Shown here one piece after another: positions 1 to 7,621 of a stretch of 53,463 bases of DNA (position 1 is its first letter; the number at the start of each line of letters is the position of its first letter). Below the pieces are notes generated by a model, which searched no databases, was not told the origin of the DNA, and worked only from the letters and a program-made list of their open reading frames with translations. The stretch spans positions 1-53,463 of the forward strand of contig SLQW01000105.1 in the NCBI GenBank assembly GCA_007131295.1, given 5' to 3'. Both the position numbers and the translations under genes were made by a program. Source of the DNA: Pseudomonadales bacterium (GTDB lineage Bacteria; Pseudomonadota; Gammaproteobacteria; Pseudomonadales; Azotimanducaceae).

Positions 1-2
1 AG

Positions 3-527
3 GGTGCGGCGGCGGCATCGTTCGCAGGTGGGACCGATGAGGCGGATCCGCCGCCGGTGGAACGCTCGACAACCGCCGATCAAGATCCGGGCAGATCCCA
101 CTCGAACGAGCCCTATCCGATAGGACGCGACCCGATCGAACGCGACCCGGTCGAACGCGACCCGGTCGAGCGCGACCCGGTCGAGCGCGACCCGGTCGAT
201 CAGGCTGGACTGCCAGCACAGATCGGCGATGCCGACCAAACCGATACGCACGTTGCCGTTGCATCGACCGGACCGGAGGTCACCCAAACCGTTGCCGATG
301 CCGATGCCGATGCCGATGCCCGAGTGGAAACGGTGTGGACGCCGTTCTATAGCCAGCTGTCGGCGGATGGTTTCGCGCGACGCATGACCGGGTTCACGGC
401 GCACCCCTTCTCCGTGCGCAGGGAAGGCGCCGGTCGTTACCAGGTGGTGTTCGCCTATACCGACGAGGATGAACGCGCGCGAGTACTGTCCGCACTGGCC
501 ACTGCCACCGGTTCGGAGGCGCCATGA
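3..527 (+). CDS. C-terminal part of a protein with low-complexity linker and SPOR-like end (5' truncated by window edge)
   Basis: The reading frame is open from the first bases of the window, so the gene begins upstream. A GTG at 57 is the first start codon visible but need not be the real one. The visible part is a hydrophilic linker with five ERDPV-type repeats and an Ala-Asp run. It ends in a compact block (roughly the last 65 residues, from VETVWTPFYSQ through RYQVVFAYTDEDER) whose pattern resembles the peptidoglycan-binding SPOR fold. That family link is from memory and tentative. Its stop overlaps the next start by ATGA, which implies translational coupling with the lytic transglycosylase. 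The inferred role is in the cell envelope. The N-terminal domain is not visible, so the full function is unknown. Confidence 0.7.
   Translation, partial: GAAAASFAGGTDEADPPPVERSTTADQDPGRSHSNEPYPIGRDPIERDPVERDPVERDPVERDPVDQAGLPAQIGDADQTDTHVAVASTGPEVTQTVADADADADARVETVWTPFYSQLSADGFARRMTGFTAHPFSVRREGAGRYQVVFAYTDEDERARVLSALATATGSEAP
126..200 (+). repeat. 15-bp tandem repeat, five copies, in frame
   Basis: Five consecutive 15-bp units (consensus CGCGACCCGGTCGAA) encode repeated Arg-Asp-Pro-Val-Glu in the linker of the truncated first gene. The copies differ at one or two positions. Copy-number change would keep the frame. Confidence 0.9.
294..317 (+). repeat. GCCGAT hexamer repeat, four copies, in frame
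   Basis: Four perfect GCCGAT units encode an Ala-Asp run just before the SPOR-like end of the first gene. Confidence 0.9.
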
Positions 528-1219
528 AGCAGATGCGTGCACTAGCCCTCGGCCTGCTCCTAGGTGCCAACGGCGCCACTGCGGCGCAGACCTATCCGTT
601 CCAGGCGTGTTTCGAGACCGCCGCCAACATGCACGACGTGCCCCTGGATCTGCTCCTTGCCGTCGCCGCCACCGAGAGCAGCTGGGACCCGGACGCCCGC
701 TCCCACGCCAACGCCCACGGGATCATGCAGATCCAGTGGCCCGGGACCGCCCGCCATCTCGGCGTCCGCCGCCTCGCGGAGCTCTACAACCCATGCCTGA
801 ACATCGAACTCGGGGCCCGCTATCTGCGCGAGCTGCTCGACAGGAACGAGCAGGACACGACCCGGGCTCTGGCCGCGTACAACTATGGTCCCACCCGCAT
901 CGCCGCGAGTCCGGAACTGCCTGCAGGGGCCCTGCGATATGTGGCCACGGTGAAGGCGCACCGGCAACGGATCCGTGCCGGCAGCCGTGTCGAGTTGAGA
1001 GCTGCTCAACAGGCAGCCAGTCAAATGCGCTTCGATCAGGGATTTCGGGCCGAACGCTATGCGGCGACCATGAACGCCCGCGTCCGCGGCGCCGAGTTCG
1101 TGGTGACCCGGCTGCCTTCGGGCCAGCACGCGGTGGAGATGCGGGTCGGCGAGGCGGGCCTCAGCGCAACGGACGTGGCGACCCTCGATGTGTTGGGCTG
1201 GCCGGAGACGGATAGATGA
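524..1219 (+). CDS. Lytic transglycosylase, SLT domain
   Basis: Predicted secreted murein lytic transglycosylase that cleaves the MurNAc-GlcNAc bond of peptidoglycan in the periplasm. Residues 1-21 look like a signal peptide ending ATAA. The SLT fold follows: catalytic Glu at about residue 51 in the ATESSWDPDA motif, the GIMQIQ motif at 66-71, and AAYNYGP near 117-123, all hallmarks of the family-1 Slt/MltE-like catalytic domain. Length (231 aa) fits a single-domain enzyme; the last roughly 70 residues are not recognised. The start overlaps the upstream stop (ATGA), and the stop overlaps the next start, so the three genes form one coupled unit. Confidence 0.9.
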   Translation: MKQMRALALGLLLGANGATAAQTYPFQACFETAANMHDVPLDLLLAVAATESSWDPDARSHANAHGIMQIQWPGTARHLGVRRLAELYNPCLNIELGARYLRELLDRNEQDTTRALAAYNYGPTRIAASPELPAGALRYVATVKAHRQRIRAGSRVELRAAQQAASQMRFDQGFRAERYAATMNARVRGAEFVVTRLPSGQHAVEMRVGEAGLSATDVATLDVLGWPETDR

Positions 1220-1554
1220 TCAAGCACCTGATCCCTGCACTGCTGATGCTGTCCGCTCTCGTCGCGGCCGCCGGCGAACTGGTCGTGCAGAGTCGCGTCG
1301 TGGACGTGGAACCGCTGCTGCAGCGGGAGAGAATCGCACGCGAAACCGGAGACTGCGATCCGATACGCCCTGCGGGCGATGACCTGGCCGCGCTCCTGAC
1401 CTGGGATCTGCGCGCTAACTGCCGGGTGAGCTACGAGACGCGCGAGACGGTCACCGGCTACCGTGTCGTACACGTGGTCGACGGTCGCCGGCTGGTGCAG
1501 ATCGTCGACCAACACCCTGGCGACACCTTGCCGGTACGCCTCACGCTGCACTGA
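1216..1554 (+). CDS. Small secreted protein of unknown function
   Basis: A 112-residue protein with a clear N-terminal signal peptide (hydrophobic stretch to about residue 19) and two Cys in the mature part that could form a disulfide (one in TGDCDP, one in RANCRVS). The C-terminal half, with a GYRVVHVVDGRR stretch followed by a PGD turn and LPVRL, resembles the beta-rich tail found after glycine-zipper segments in envelope proteins. I see no glycine zipper here, so this is only a resemblance. The start overlaps the transglycosylase stop by ATGA, which suggests a role in the same envelope process. Function unknown. Confidence 0.75.
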   Translation: MIKHLIPALLMLSALVAAAGELVVQSRVVDVEPLLQRERIARETGDCDPIRPAGDDLAALLTWDLRANCRVSYETRETVTGYRVVHVVDGRRLVQIVDQHPGDTLPVRLTLH

Positions 1555-1590
1555 CCGTAGCCATTGACCCTCGCGATTTCCCGTGGGAAG

Positions 1591-1614
1591 GAGTGCCCGC
1601 ATCCGCGGGCGCTC
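1591..1614. terminator. Stem-loop in convergent intergenic region, terminator-like without T-run
   Basis: A 10-bp stem (one G-U pair when transcribed from the plus strand) closes an ATCC loop just past the stop of the small secreted gene and before the end of the convergent yghU. There is no T-run on either side, so it may be a transcript-stabilising or Rho-assisted end rather than a classic intrinsic terminator. The rest of 1555-1761 holds no gene I can support. Confidence 0.45.
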
Positions 1615-1761
1615 TGATCGGGGACTACCGCCAAGTTCAGGCATGACACTGATCGTTGCGCCGCGCCTGTGGCGCGACACAACTTCCCACGTTGGCTTCT
1701 CTTGCACCCTGACGATTGCGCCTGATTCGAGCGTGTCAGCGATCGTGAAGCCCGCTTGGGG

Positions 1762-2643
1762 TCAGCTGCGATCGAAGTCTGCGGCGCTGTGGCGCTCCGG
1801 CATGCGCGTCTCTTCCGCGCCCCAGATCTTGTTGACGCGACGACCGCGTGCAACCGCGGGCCGGGCCTCGATCTCTTTCGCCCAGCGCACCACGTTAGTG
1901 TAGCTCTCCACGTCGAGGAACTTCGCCGCGCCGTAGATGTTGTGCAGCACCAGCGCGCCATACCAGCCATAGTTCGCCATGTCGGCGATGGTGTAGTCAT
2001 CGCCGATCAGGAACCGGCGTTCTGCCAGGTTGCGCTCGAGGACGTCGAGCTGCCGCTTCACCTCCATCGTGTAGCGATCGATGCAGTACTGGATTTTCAT
2101 CGGCGCATAGGCGTAGAAGTGGCCGAAGCCACCGCCAAGGTAGGGTGCGCTGCCCATCTGCCAGAACAGCCAGGACAGACACTCCGCCCGCGCCGCACCT
2201 GCCGTCGGCAGGAAGGCACCGAACTTCTCGGCGAGATAGACGAGGATCGCGCCGGACTCGAACACGCGGGTCGGCGGGTTCGTGCTGCGATCGAGCAGCG
2301 CCGGAATCTTCGAGTTCGGATTGACCGCAATGAAGCCGCTGCCGAACTGTTCTCCGTCGCCGATGTTGATCAGCCAAGCATCGTACTCTGCGTCCGCGAT
2401 GCCCCGCTCCAGCAGTTCTTCGAGCAGCACCGTTACCTTTACCCCGTTGGGTGTGCCCAGCGAGTAGAGCTGCAACGGGTGCTCACCCACCGGCAATTCT
2501 TTTTCGTGCGTGGGGCCGGCGATCGGCCGATTGATGTTGGCAAAGCGTCCGCCGCTACCCTTCTCCCAGGTCCAGACTTCCGGTGGCTCGTAGTCGGCCG
2601 GGAAGTTGGGTTCAGCCTGCTCGGTATCGTTCACGTCGTTCAA
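1762..2643 (-). CDS. yghU: Glutathione-dependent disulfide-bond oxidoreductase, YghU type
   Basis: Glutathione transferase-fold enzyme of the Nu class, which reduces organic hydroperoxides and disulfides using glutathione in the cytoplasm. It closely follows E. coli YghU as I recall it: the VWTWEK start region, the FANINRPIAGPTHEK block, the SLGTPNG active-site segment, NPNSKIPALLD, RVFESGAILVYLAEKFG, and a conserved alpha-helical domain with GDDYTIADMA. Length (about 293 aa) is close to the usual 288. The start is TTG at 2643; a GTG nine bases downstream (2634) has better spacing to the GGGAG upstream and may be the real start. Divergent from the SbtA-like gene. Confidence 0.95.
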   Translation of the reverse strand: MNDVNDTEQAEPNFPADYEPPEVWTWEKGSGGRFANINRPIAGPTHEKELPVGEHPLQLYSLGTPNGVKVTVLLEELLERGIADAEYDAWLINIGDGEQFGSGFIAVNPNSKIPALLDRSTNPPTRVFESGAILVYLAEKFGAFLPTAGAARAECLSWLFWQMGSAPYLGGGFGHFYAYAPMKIQYCIDRYTMEVKRQLDVLERNLAERRFLIGDDYTIADMANYGWYGALVLHNIYGAAKFLDVESYTNVVRWAKEIEARPAVARGRRVNKIWGAEETRMPERHSAADFDRS

Positions 2644-2831
2644 GCTCCCGCGCTGCGCATCAGGCGTGGCTATGCCACGGACTCGCGGACGTTGTCGAGA
2701 AACGCCGCGCGCGTCAACTGTGCGGTGGGAAGTACGGCGCCATGCTTGGTGGCCAGGGCGCAGCTACCGCACCCTGGCACCGCCGGATCGGCTACCATGC
2801 GACCGCATCCGGGCCCGCAAGGAAATCAGCA

Positions 2832-3776
2832 TTGATCGTCGATCCCGTCGTCTACTTCTTCGGCTTCGGTCTCATCGCCGGACTTCTGCGCGCTGATCTG
2901 CGCCTGCCTGGGCCGATTTACGATGCACTGTCGTTCCTGCTGCTGCTGAGCATCGGCCTCAAGGGAGGCGTCGAACTCGCGCGCCACGGCAGCATCGACC
3001 TGCTGCTCCAGAGCGTTTCGGTGATCGCCATGGGCGTCGCGCTGCCGCTGCTGGCCTTTCCGCTACTGCTGCGCCTCGGCCGCTTGCGCCGTGAGGATGC
3101 GGCGAGTATCGCCGCGCACTACGGCTCGGTGAGCGTTGGCACGTTCGCCGTTGCCTTGAGCTGGCTGGCAAGCCGCGACATCCCTCATGAGGCCTATCTG
3201 GCGCTGTTCGTGGTGCTGCTGGAAGTGCCCGCGATCGTGGTCGGCATCCTGCTGGCCCGCGGCCATCGCACCGGACTCGACTGGCGCGAACTCGGTCGGG
3301 AGCTGTTCCTCGGCCGCAGCGTGCTCCTGCTCGCCGGCGGCCTTGTGATCGGTGCCGCTGCCGGCGCCGAGGCGCTGGCACCGCTGGAACCGGTGTTCGT
3401 GGATGCGTTCAAGGGCGTACTGGCGCTTTTCCTGCTGGAAATGGGACTGATCGCCGCCGCCCGGCTCGGACCACTGCGCCAGCATGGCCTGTTCCTGGTC
3501 GCGTTCGCGGTGTTCTGGCCGTTGTTCGCCGGAGCCATCGGTACCCTGCTCGGCCTTGGCCTCGGACTGAGCCCTGGCGGCGCCGCGATCCTCGGAGTGC
3601 TCGCCGCCAGCGCCTCCTACATCGCGGCCCCCGCCGCCATGCGTATCGCCGTACCGGCAGCGAACCCTTCGCTGTCGCTGGCAGCTTCACTGGGGATCAC
3701 GTTCCCATTCAACATGCTGTTCGGCATCCCCGCTTTCGTTGCGCTAGCCCACTTCCTCGGAGGCGCCTCGCCATGA
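2832..3776 (+). CDS. SbtA-type sodium-dependent bicarbonate transporter
   Basis: Inner-membrane protein with about ten hydrophobic helices that matches the Sbt_1 (SbtA, DUF897) family, Na+/HCO3- symporters first known from cyanobacteria. Family features visible are the SIGLKGG segment in an early helix, the AAHYGSVSVGTF stretch after a cytoplasmic loop, and the inverted-repeat-like LEMGLIAA and SPGGAAILGVLAASASYIAAPAA segments in the second half. The start is taken as TTG at 2832, preceded by AAGGAA at good spacing, giving 314 residues; the longer upstream frame has no membrane character and unlike composition. The stop overlaps the sbtB-like start (ATGA). Bicarbonate as substrate is inferred from the family and the PII-like partner. 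Confidence 0.88.
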   Translation: MIVDPVVYFFGFGLIAGLLRADLRLPGPIYDALSFLLLLSIGLKGGVELARHGSIDLLLQSVSVIAMGVALPLLAFPLLLRLGRLRREDAASIAAHYGSVSVGTFAVALSWLASRDIPHEAYLALFVVLLEVPAIVVGILLARGHRTGLDWRELGRELFLGRSVLLLAGGLVIGAAAGAEALAPLEPVFVDAFKGVLALFLLEMGLIAAARLGPLRQHGLFLVAFAVFWPLFAGAIGTLLGLGLGLSPGGAAILGVLAASASYIAAPAAMRIAVPAANPSLSLAASLGITFPFNMLFGIPAFVALAHFLGGASP

Positions 3777-4078
3777 CCACGACCCATCCACGCTGCCTGC
3801 TCACCATCGTCTGCGAGGCGTTGATAGCTGGGCGCATCGAGGCGGATCTGGCGCGGCTCGGTGCGCCGGGCTGGACCGGGACCGCAGTCCAAGGACGTGG
3901 TGACCACGGACGCCGGGAAGCGCACTGGGAGAACGACGGCAACGTCCGCATCGAAGTGGTCTGCAGCCGCGAACTCGCGGAACGCATCGCCGATCACCTG
4001 CACGCGCGCTACTACGCCGACTACGCCATGGTCTGCTGGTTGAGCGCGGTCGAGGTACTGCGCCCTGAGAAGTTCTGA
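3773..4078 (+). CDS. SbtB-type PII-like regulatory protein
   Basis: A 101-residue PII-superfamily protein, expected to be trimeric and to bind adenine nucleotides, including cAMP in SbtB proteins, while it gates or stabilises SbtA. The GWTGTAVQGRGDHGRR segment corresponds to the T-loop region. The YYADYAMVCWLSAVEVLRPEKF end is typical of the family's last beta-strand. It stops at EKF and lacks the C-terminal CGPxGC redox loop that many cyanobacterial SbtB proteins carry. ATGA overlap with the transporter gene indicates coupled translation and a functional pair. Confidence 0.88.
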   Translation: MTTTHPRCLLTIVCEALIAGRIEADLARLGAPGWTGTAVQGRGDHGRREAHWENDGNVRIEVVCSRELAERIADHLHARYYADYAMVCWLSAVEVLRPEKF

Positions 4079-4096
4079 CATGCGTCGCAGGTCGTT

Positions 4097-5011
4097 TTGA
4101 GCACTGGCCGGGAGCTCACTCGCGCCTGGCTGCAGATCCACTTCTGCGTCGTGCTCTGGGGCTTCACCGCCATCCTCGGCAAGTTGATCACCCTGCAGGC
4201 GCTGCCGCTGGTGCTGTGGCGGATGGGCCTGGTGGCCCTTGCGCTGTTTCTATGGCCGCGGGTCTGGCGTTCGCTCGGCGAGCTGCCACACCGCCTGATC
4301 GGTGCCTATATCGGGATCGGCTGCATTGTCGCCTTGCACTGGTTGACGTTCTACGGCGCGATCAAGCTCGCGAACGCCTCCGTCGCCGCAACCTGCATCG
4401 CTACCGTGCCGATCTTTCTAGCCCTGATCGAACCCGTACTTACCGGACGGCCGTTTCGCTGGCGGGAACTGCTGCTCGGCCTGCTGGCGGTCCCGGGCAT
4501 CGCGCTGCTGGTAGGCGGCACCCCGGAACACATGAACGCAGGAATCATCGTCGGCATCGCCTCGGCGTTCTTCGCCGCGCTCTTCGCCGCGCTGAACAAG
4601 CGCCTGATCATGCGGGCGGGCGCCCTGAGTGTTACTGCCATCGAGATGGCTGCGGGAGCAGTGCTGATCGGCCTGCTGCTCGCCGTGCTGACAGCCAGCG
4701 GCAGCGGCGACGTTGCGGGCATGTTCGATGCCGAAGAGGCGCTCCTGCCCGGGACGGTGGATGCACTCTGGCTGCTGCTACTGGCCTTCGGCTGCACCCT
4801 GCTGCCGTTCGCACTGTCGCTCGTGGCGCTGCGACACCTTTCCGCCTACGCGTCCGCGCTGGCCGTTAACCTCGAGCCGGTGTACGCGATTCTGCTGGCC
4901 ATCGTCATCCTGGCCGAGCAGGCGGAGCTGGACCCGACCTTCTATCTCGGCTCGGCACTCATCATCGGCGTCGTACTCGTCTATCCCTGGCTACAGAGGC
5001 GGTCGCGCTGA
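4097..5011 (+). CDS. EamA/DMT-family permease
   Basis: A ten-helix drug/metabolite transporter-family membrane protein (304 aa) with two EamA repeats: the first from VLWGFTAILGKL to LLVGGTP, the second from IIVGIASAFFAALFAALNKR to the end, including SAYASALAVNLEPVYAI, the typical conserved region of the second half. Substrate cannot be told from sequence; relatives export amino acids or metabolites. The start is TTG at 4097, 18 bases after the sbtB-like stop, with a weak AGG upstream. It may be co-transcribed with the sbtAB pair, but nothing ties it to bicarbonate. Confidence 0.85.
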   Translation: MSTGRELTRAWLQIHFCVVLWGFTAILGKLITLQALPLVLWRMGLVALALFLWPRVWRSLGELPHRLIGAYIGIGCIVALHWLTFYGAIKLANASVAATCIATVPIFLALIEPVLTGRPFRWRELLLGLLAVPGIALLVGGTPEHMNAGIIVGIASAFFAALFAALNKRLIMRAGALSVTAIEMAAGAVLIGLLLAVLTASGSGDVAGMFDAEEALLPGTVDALWLLLLAFGCTLLPFALSLVALRHLSAYASALAVNLEPVYAILLAIVILAEQAELDPTFYLGSALIIGVVLVYPWLQRRSR

Positions 5012-5062
5012 ACCAGTCCGCCAGAGCTGACGACAGACCAGAGCGGGAGGCCGCGCCTCAGT

Positions 5063-5404
5063 TCACCCGGTAGCTACGGCCGAGACGCCCGACGCGCGAT
5101 TCAACCCGGCCATCAGGGTACAGCCACAGACGCCTCCAGCCGGGTGTCGCATCATCAAGGGCGAAGCGCCCGGCGCCCGCAGGCGCAGCGTGGGTGACAG
5201 ATCGCCGATGTCCCGCAAGGTTGCCCCGAGATCGCGGATCAGGTCGTCCGCAAGGCCGTAGATCCAAGCATGCACCGCCAGCGGCTGCTCCCGGTGCCAG
5301 GCGTGCTGGACGATGGTGGTCGAGGCGACGTTGTAGTGCACGAAGAATTCGCCCGGATCCATGCCGACGATCTCGTTGGCCGCCAGGTCCTTGATGACGG
5401 GCAT
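5063..5404 (-). pseudogene. Beta-carbonic anhydrase remnant lacking the zinc site
   Basis: Residues 10-28 (NEIVGMDPGEFFVHYNVAS) match the segment that follows the first zinc-binding motif of beta-carbonic anhydrases. Residues 29-60, including IVQHAWHREQPLAVHAWIYG and LIRDLG, match their C-terminal region. Between them about 100 residues that normally carry the HxxC zinc ligands are missing in frame. The CxDSR motif expected before NEIVG is replaced by VIKDLA. With neither metal motif it cannot work as a carbonic anhydrase. The tail after residue 70 is not recognised. It is most likely a deletion pseudogene. It lies downstream of the MerR gene on the same strand and is convergent with the sbtAB-eamA unit. 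Confidence 0.72.
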
Positions 5405-5462
5405 GACGACTCTCGGCAGCGGGATGCGGGCGGGGACGTTACCAGGCCCAGGTCTGCAGAGG

Positions 5463-6182
5463 TCAGTCCGTTTCTTCGCGCGCTGGGCGCGTGCCGTTGG
5501 CGGCCCCGCGCAGGGCGGCGATCGCGGCGCGAATGTGCATGGCCCCGATCAGCTCGTTCGCGAGCAGCAGCCCTTGTGCGCCTTTGCGGGCGGCATCCGT
5601 ATCGCTGTGGCGGGTAGCGAGGGTGGCGAGAAAGAGATCGACTTCGACCCCGGCCAGCCAAGTGGCGAGATCCTGATAGCGCTGCAGGTGGTCGAGATCG
5701 AATCCATCCTCGTCGCGATAGCCAGCATCACGCACGCGACCCCAGATGTGGACGATTTCGGCGTCACGCGAATCTATCGTGTCGTCTTCGGCTACGGCTA
5801 CGATACCGCGGCGTACGAGAGCATCGAGCTCGGTGCGCGCAAGGCCGCTGGCAGCGAGGACTGCTGACAGAGACCGTCGCTCGGGTTCGTCGCCGAGCAT
5901 GGTGGGCATCAGCGCGGCGATTTCCTCGCCGCGCCCCTCAGCCAGTGCCCGGACATCCGCATTGCGCATGAGATCGCGAATCGCTGCGAGCGGCAGGAAC
6001 TGCTCTGCCTGCAGCCGCTTGATCGCACGGATGCGCAGCACGTGTTCGTCGCTGTAGTAAGCCACGTTGCGTCGTGGGCGCTCCGGTTCAGGCAGCATGC
6101 CTTCCCGTATGTAGTAGCGGATCGCTTCGCGGCTCACGCCGGTAGCCGCTTCGAGATCCTTCATCTTCAGACGCGCGCCCAC
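5463..6182 (-). CDS. MerR-family transcriptional regulator
   Basis: A 239-residue regulator with an N-terminal MerR winged helix (residues about 5-75: MKDLEAATGVSREAIRYYIREGML, then RRNVAYYSDEHVLRIRAIKRLQ). The longer C-terminal half is of unknown ligand and has no cysteine cluster of the mercury or copper type. It starts at GTG 6182 with GAGGAG eight bases upstream and lies 10 bases after the P450 stop, so the two are likely co-transcribed. By position it is a candidate regulator of the P450, perhaps through the inverted repeat at 7462-7483. This is inference. Confidence 0.88.
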   Translation of the reverse strand: MGARLKMKDLEAATGVSREAIRYYIREGMLPEPERPRRNVAYYSDEHVLRIRAIKRLQAEQFLPLAAIRDLMRNADVRALAEGRGEEIAALMPTMLGDEPERRSLSAVLAASGLARTELDALVRRGIVAVAEDDTIDSRDAEIVHIWGRVRDAGYRDEDGFDLDHLQRYQDLATWLAGVEVDLFLATLATRHSDTDAARKGAQGLLLANELIGAMHIRAAIAALRGAANGTRPAREETD

Positions 6183-6192
6183 GACGATCTCC

Positions 6193-7443
6193 TCAGTGCC
6201 GATGCAGGACCACGGGCAGGCGCGTGTAACCTTTGACGAAGTTCGAATTCGCCCGGGTGGGCTCGGACACCACCTCGACGGTGTGGAACCGCTTCAGGAT
6301 CTCCTCCCAGGCGATCCGCAACTGCATCTCCGCCAGACGGTTGCCCATGCAGCGATGGATGCCGTAGCCGAAGGAGACATGACTGCGGGCATTGGGCCGA
6401 TCGATGATCAGTCGGTCGGCATCGTCGAAGTGGGCTTCGTCACGATTGCCGGAGACGTACCACATGACGACCCGGTCACCCTTACGGATCTGCTTGCCGG
6501 CGAGCTCGGTGTCGCAGAGCGCCGTCCGGCGCATGTGCGCGAGCGGTGTCTGCCAGCGGATGATCTCCGCCACCATGTTCGGAATCACGGCGGGGTCGTC
6601 GCGCAGCTTCTGATACTGATCCGGCCACTTGTTGAGGGCATAGACGCCGCCGCTGATGGAGTTCCGGGTAGTGTCGTTGCCGCCGACGATGAGCAGCACC
6701 AGATTACCGAGGTACTCCATAGGCGACATGCTACGGAACGCGGCGCTGTGGGCCATCATGGAAACGAAGTCCTGGCCCGGCTCCTTCTCCCGCCGTTGCC
6801 AGAGCGCCGTGAAGTACTCCAGACACTCCAGCAGGTGCCCGCGACGCTCTTCCTCCGGCATCACCGATCCGCCGACCTGGGGACTGGAGGTGGCGCAGTC
6901 GGACCAGAACGGCAGCTTGTGGCGATCTTCGAACGGCACGTCGAACAGCGTGGCGAGCATGCGCGTGGTCAGCTCCACCGACACGGTGCTGACCCAGTCG
7001 AATTCTTCACCTACAGGCAGACTATCGAGGATGTCCGCGATCCGTTCCCGGATCAGAGGCTCCAGGTTCGCGAGCTGGCGCGGTGCCACCGCCGGCTGCA
7101 CCGCCTTGCGCTGCTCGTCGTGACGCGGCGGATCCATGGCGATGAACATGGGAATGTGGAAGTCCTCGGCAGCGTCACCGATAACGATCACCGGCTCCGA
7201 GGAGTAAACCTGATGGTTGGTGTCTACGGCCTTGATGTCATCGAGGCGGGTGACCGACCAGAATGCGCCGAACGGGCTTTCGGCTCGGTAGTGCACGGGA
7301 TCCTCGCGGCGCAGGCGCGCGAAGTACGGCTGCCAGGAGTCGCGCTCGAGCAGGCGAGGGTCGGAGACATCGATGTCCTCCAGCGCGCAGGTTTCGGGGT
7401 CCGGCAGCGGCGGCTGCGCGTCGTTCAGAACAGCTTCGGCCAT
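6193..7443 (-). CDS. Cytochrome P450, CYP153-type (alkane/fatty-acid terminal hydroxylase)
   Basis: Soluble bacterial P450 of 416 residues. It follows CYP153A closely as I recall that family: ALEDIDVSDP, FGAFWSVTR, MFIAMDPPRHDEQRK, LLIVGGNDTTRNS in the I-helix, VAEIIRWQTPLAHMRR with the ExxR motif, MWYVSGNRDEAHFDD, and the heme loop SFGYGIHRCMGNRLAE with Cys at about residue 365. CYP153 enzymes hydroxylate the terminal carbon of medium-chain alkanes or fatty acids using ferredoxin and ferredoxin reductase. Neither partner is encoded nearby. The start is ATG 7443, preceded by GGGAGGAG; a longer frame to 7479 has no ribosome site. The MerR gene follows directly. Confidence 0.93.
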   Translation of the reverse strand: MAEAVLNDAQPPLPDPETCALEDIDVSDPRLLERDSWQPYFARLRREDPVHYRAESPFGAFWSVTRLDDIKAVDTNHQVYSSEPVIVIGDAAEDFHIPMFIAMDPPRHDEQRKAVQPAVAPRQLANLEPLIRERIADILDSLPVGEEFDWVSTVSVELTTRMLATLFDVPFEDRHKLPFWSDCATSSPQVGGSVMPEEERRGHLLECLEYFTALWQRREKEPGQDFVSMMAHSAAFRSMSPMEYLGNLVLLIVGGNDTTRNSISGGVYALNKWPDQYQKLRDDPAVIPNMVAEIIRWQTPLAHMRRTALCDTELAGKQIRKGDRVVMWYVSGNRDEAHFDDADRLIIDRPNARSHVSFGYGIHRCMGNRLAEMQLRIAWEEILKRFHTVEVVSEPTRANSNFVKGYTRLPVVLHRH

Positions 7444-7461
7444 GATCACTCTCCTCCCATA

Positions 7462-7483
7462 CGTAGTGCGTACCAACACTACG
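7462..7483. promoter_or_regulatory. Inverted repeat upstream of the P450 gene, candidate operator
   Basis: Perfect 7-bp arms (CGTAGTG / CACTACG) flank an 8-bp spacer, placed 18 bases upstream of the P450 start and overlapping its putative -10. The geometry suits a dimeric repressor or activator. Which protein binds is unknown; the downstream MerR regulator is the nearest candidate. Confidence 0.5.
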
Positions 7484-7505
7484 CAATCCGGCCTGGCCGT
7501 GGCAA
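7476..7505 (-). promoter_or_regulatory. Possible sigma70-type promoter for the P450-merR unit
   Basis: On the minus strand, TTGCCA (7505-7500) is a good -35. Eighteen bases later TAGTGT (7481-7476) is a weak -10, which the inverted repeat overlaps. An 18-bp spacer with a poor -10 would fit a regulated promoter. Confidence 0.3.
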
Positions 7506-7621
7506 GCGCAGACGCACCGCAGGTGAAGCGCTAAGCTCAGGCAGTCCGGGACGACCGCGGAGACAGGGAACATGCCGAGATCGCTGCACTGCCGCAGAAC
7601 TGACCCGCTGCGCGCCTGGCA

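Noticed and set aside
1662-1676. Second short GC-rich hairpin between the small secreted gene and yghU
   Set aside because: Only a 6-bp stem with a 3-base loop and no T-run; such stems are expected by chance at this GC content.
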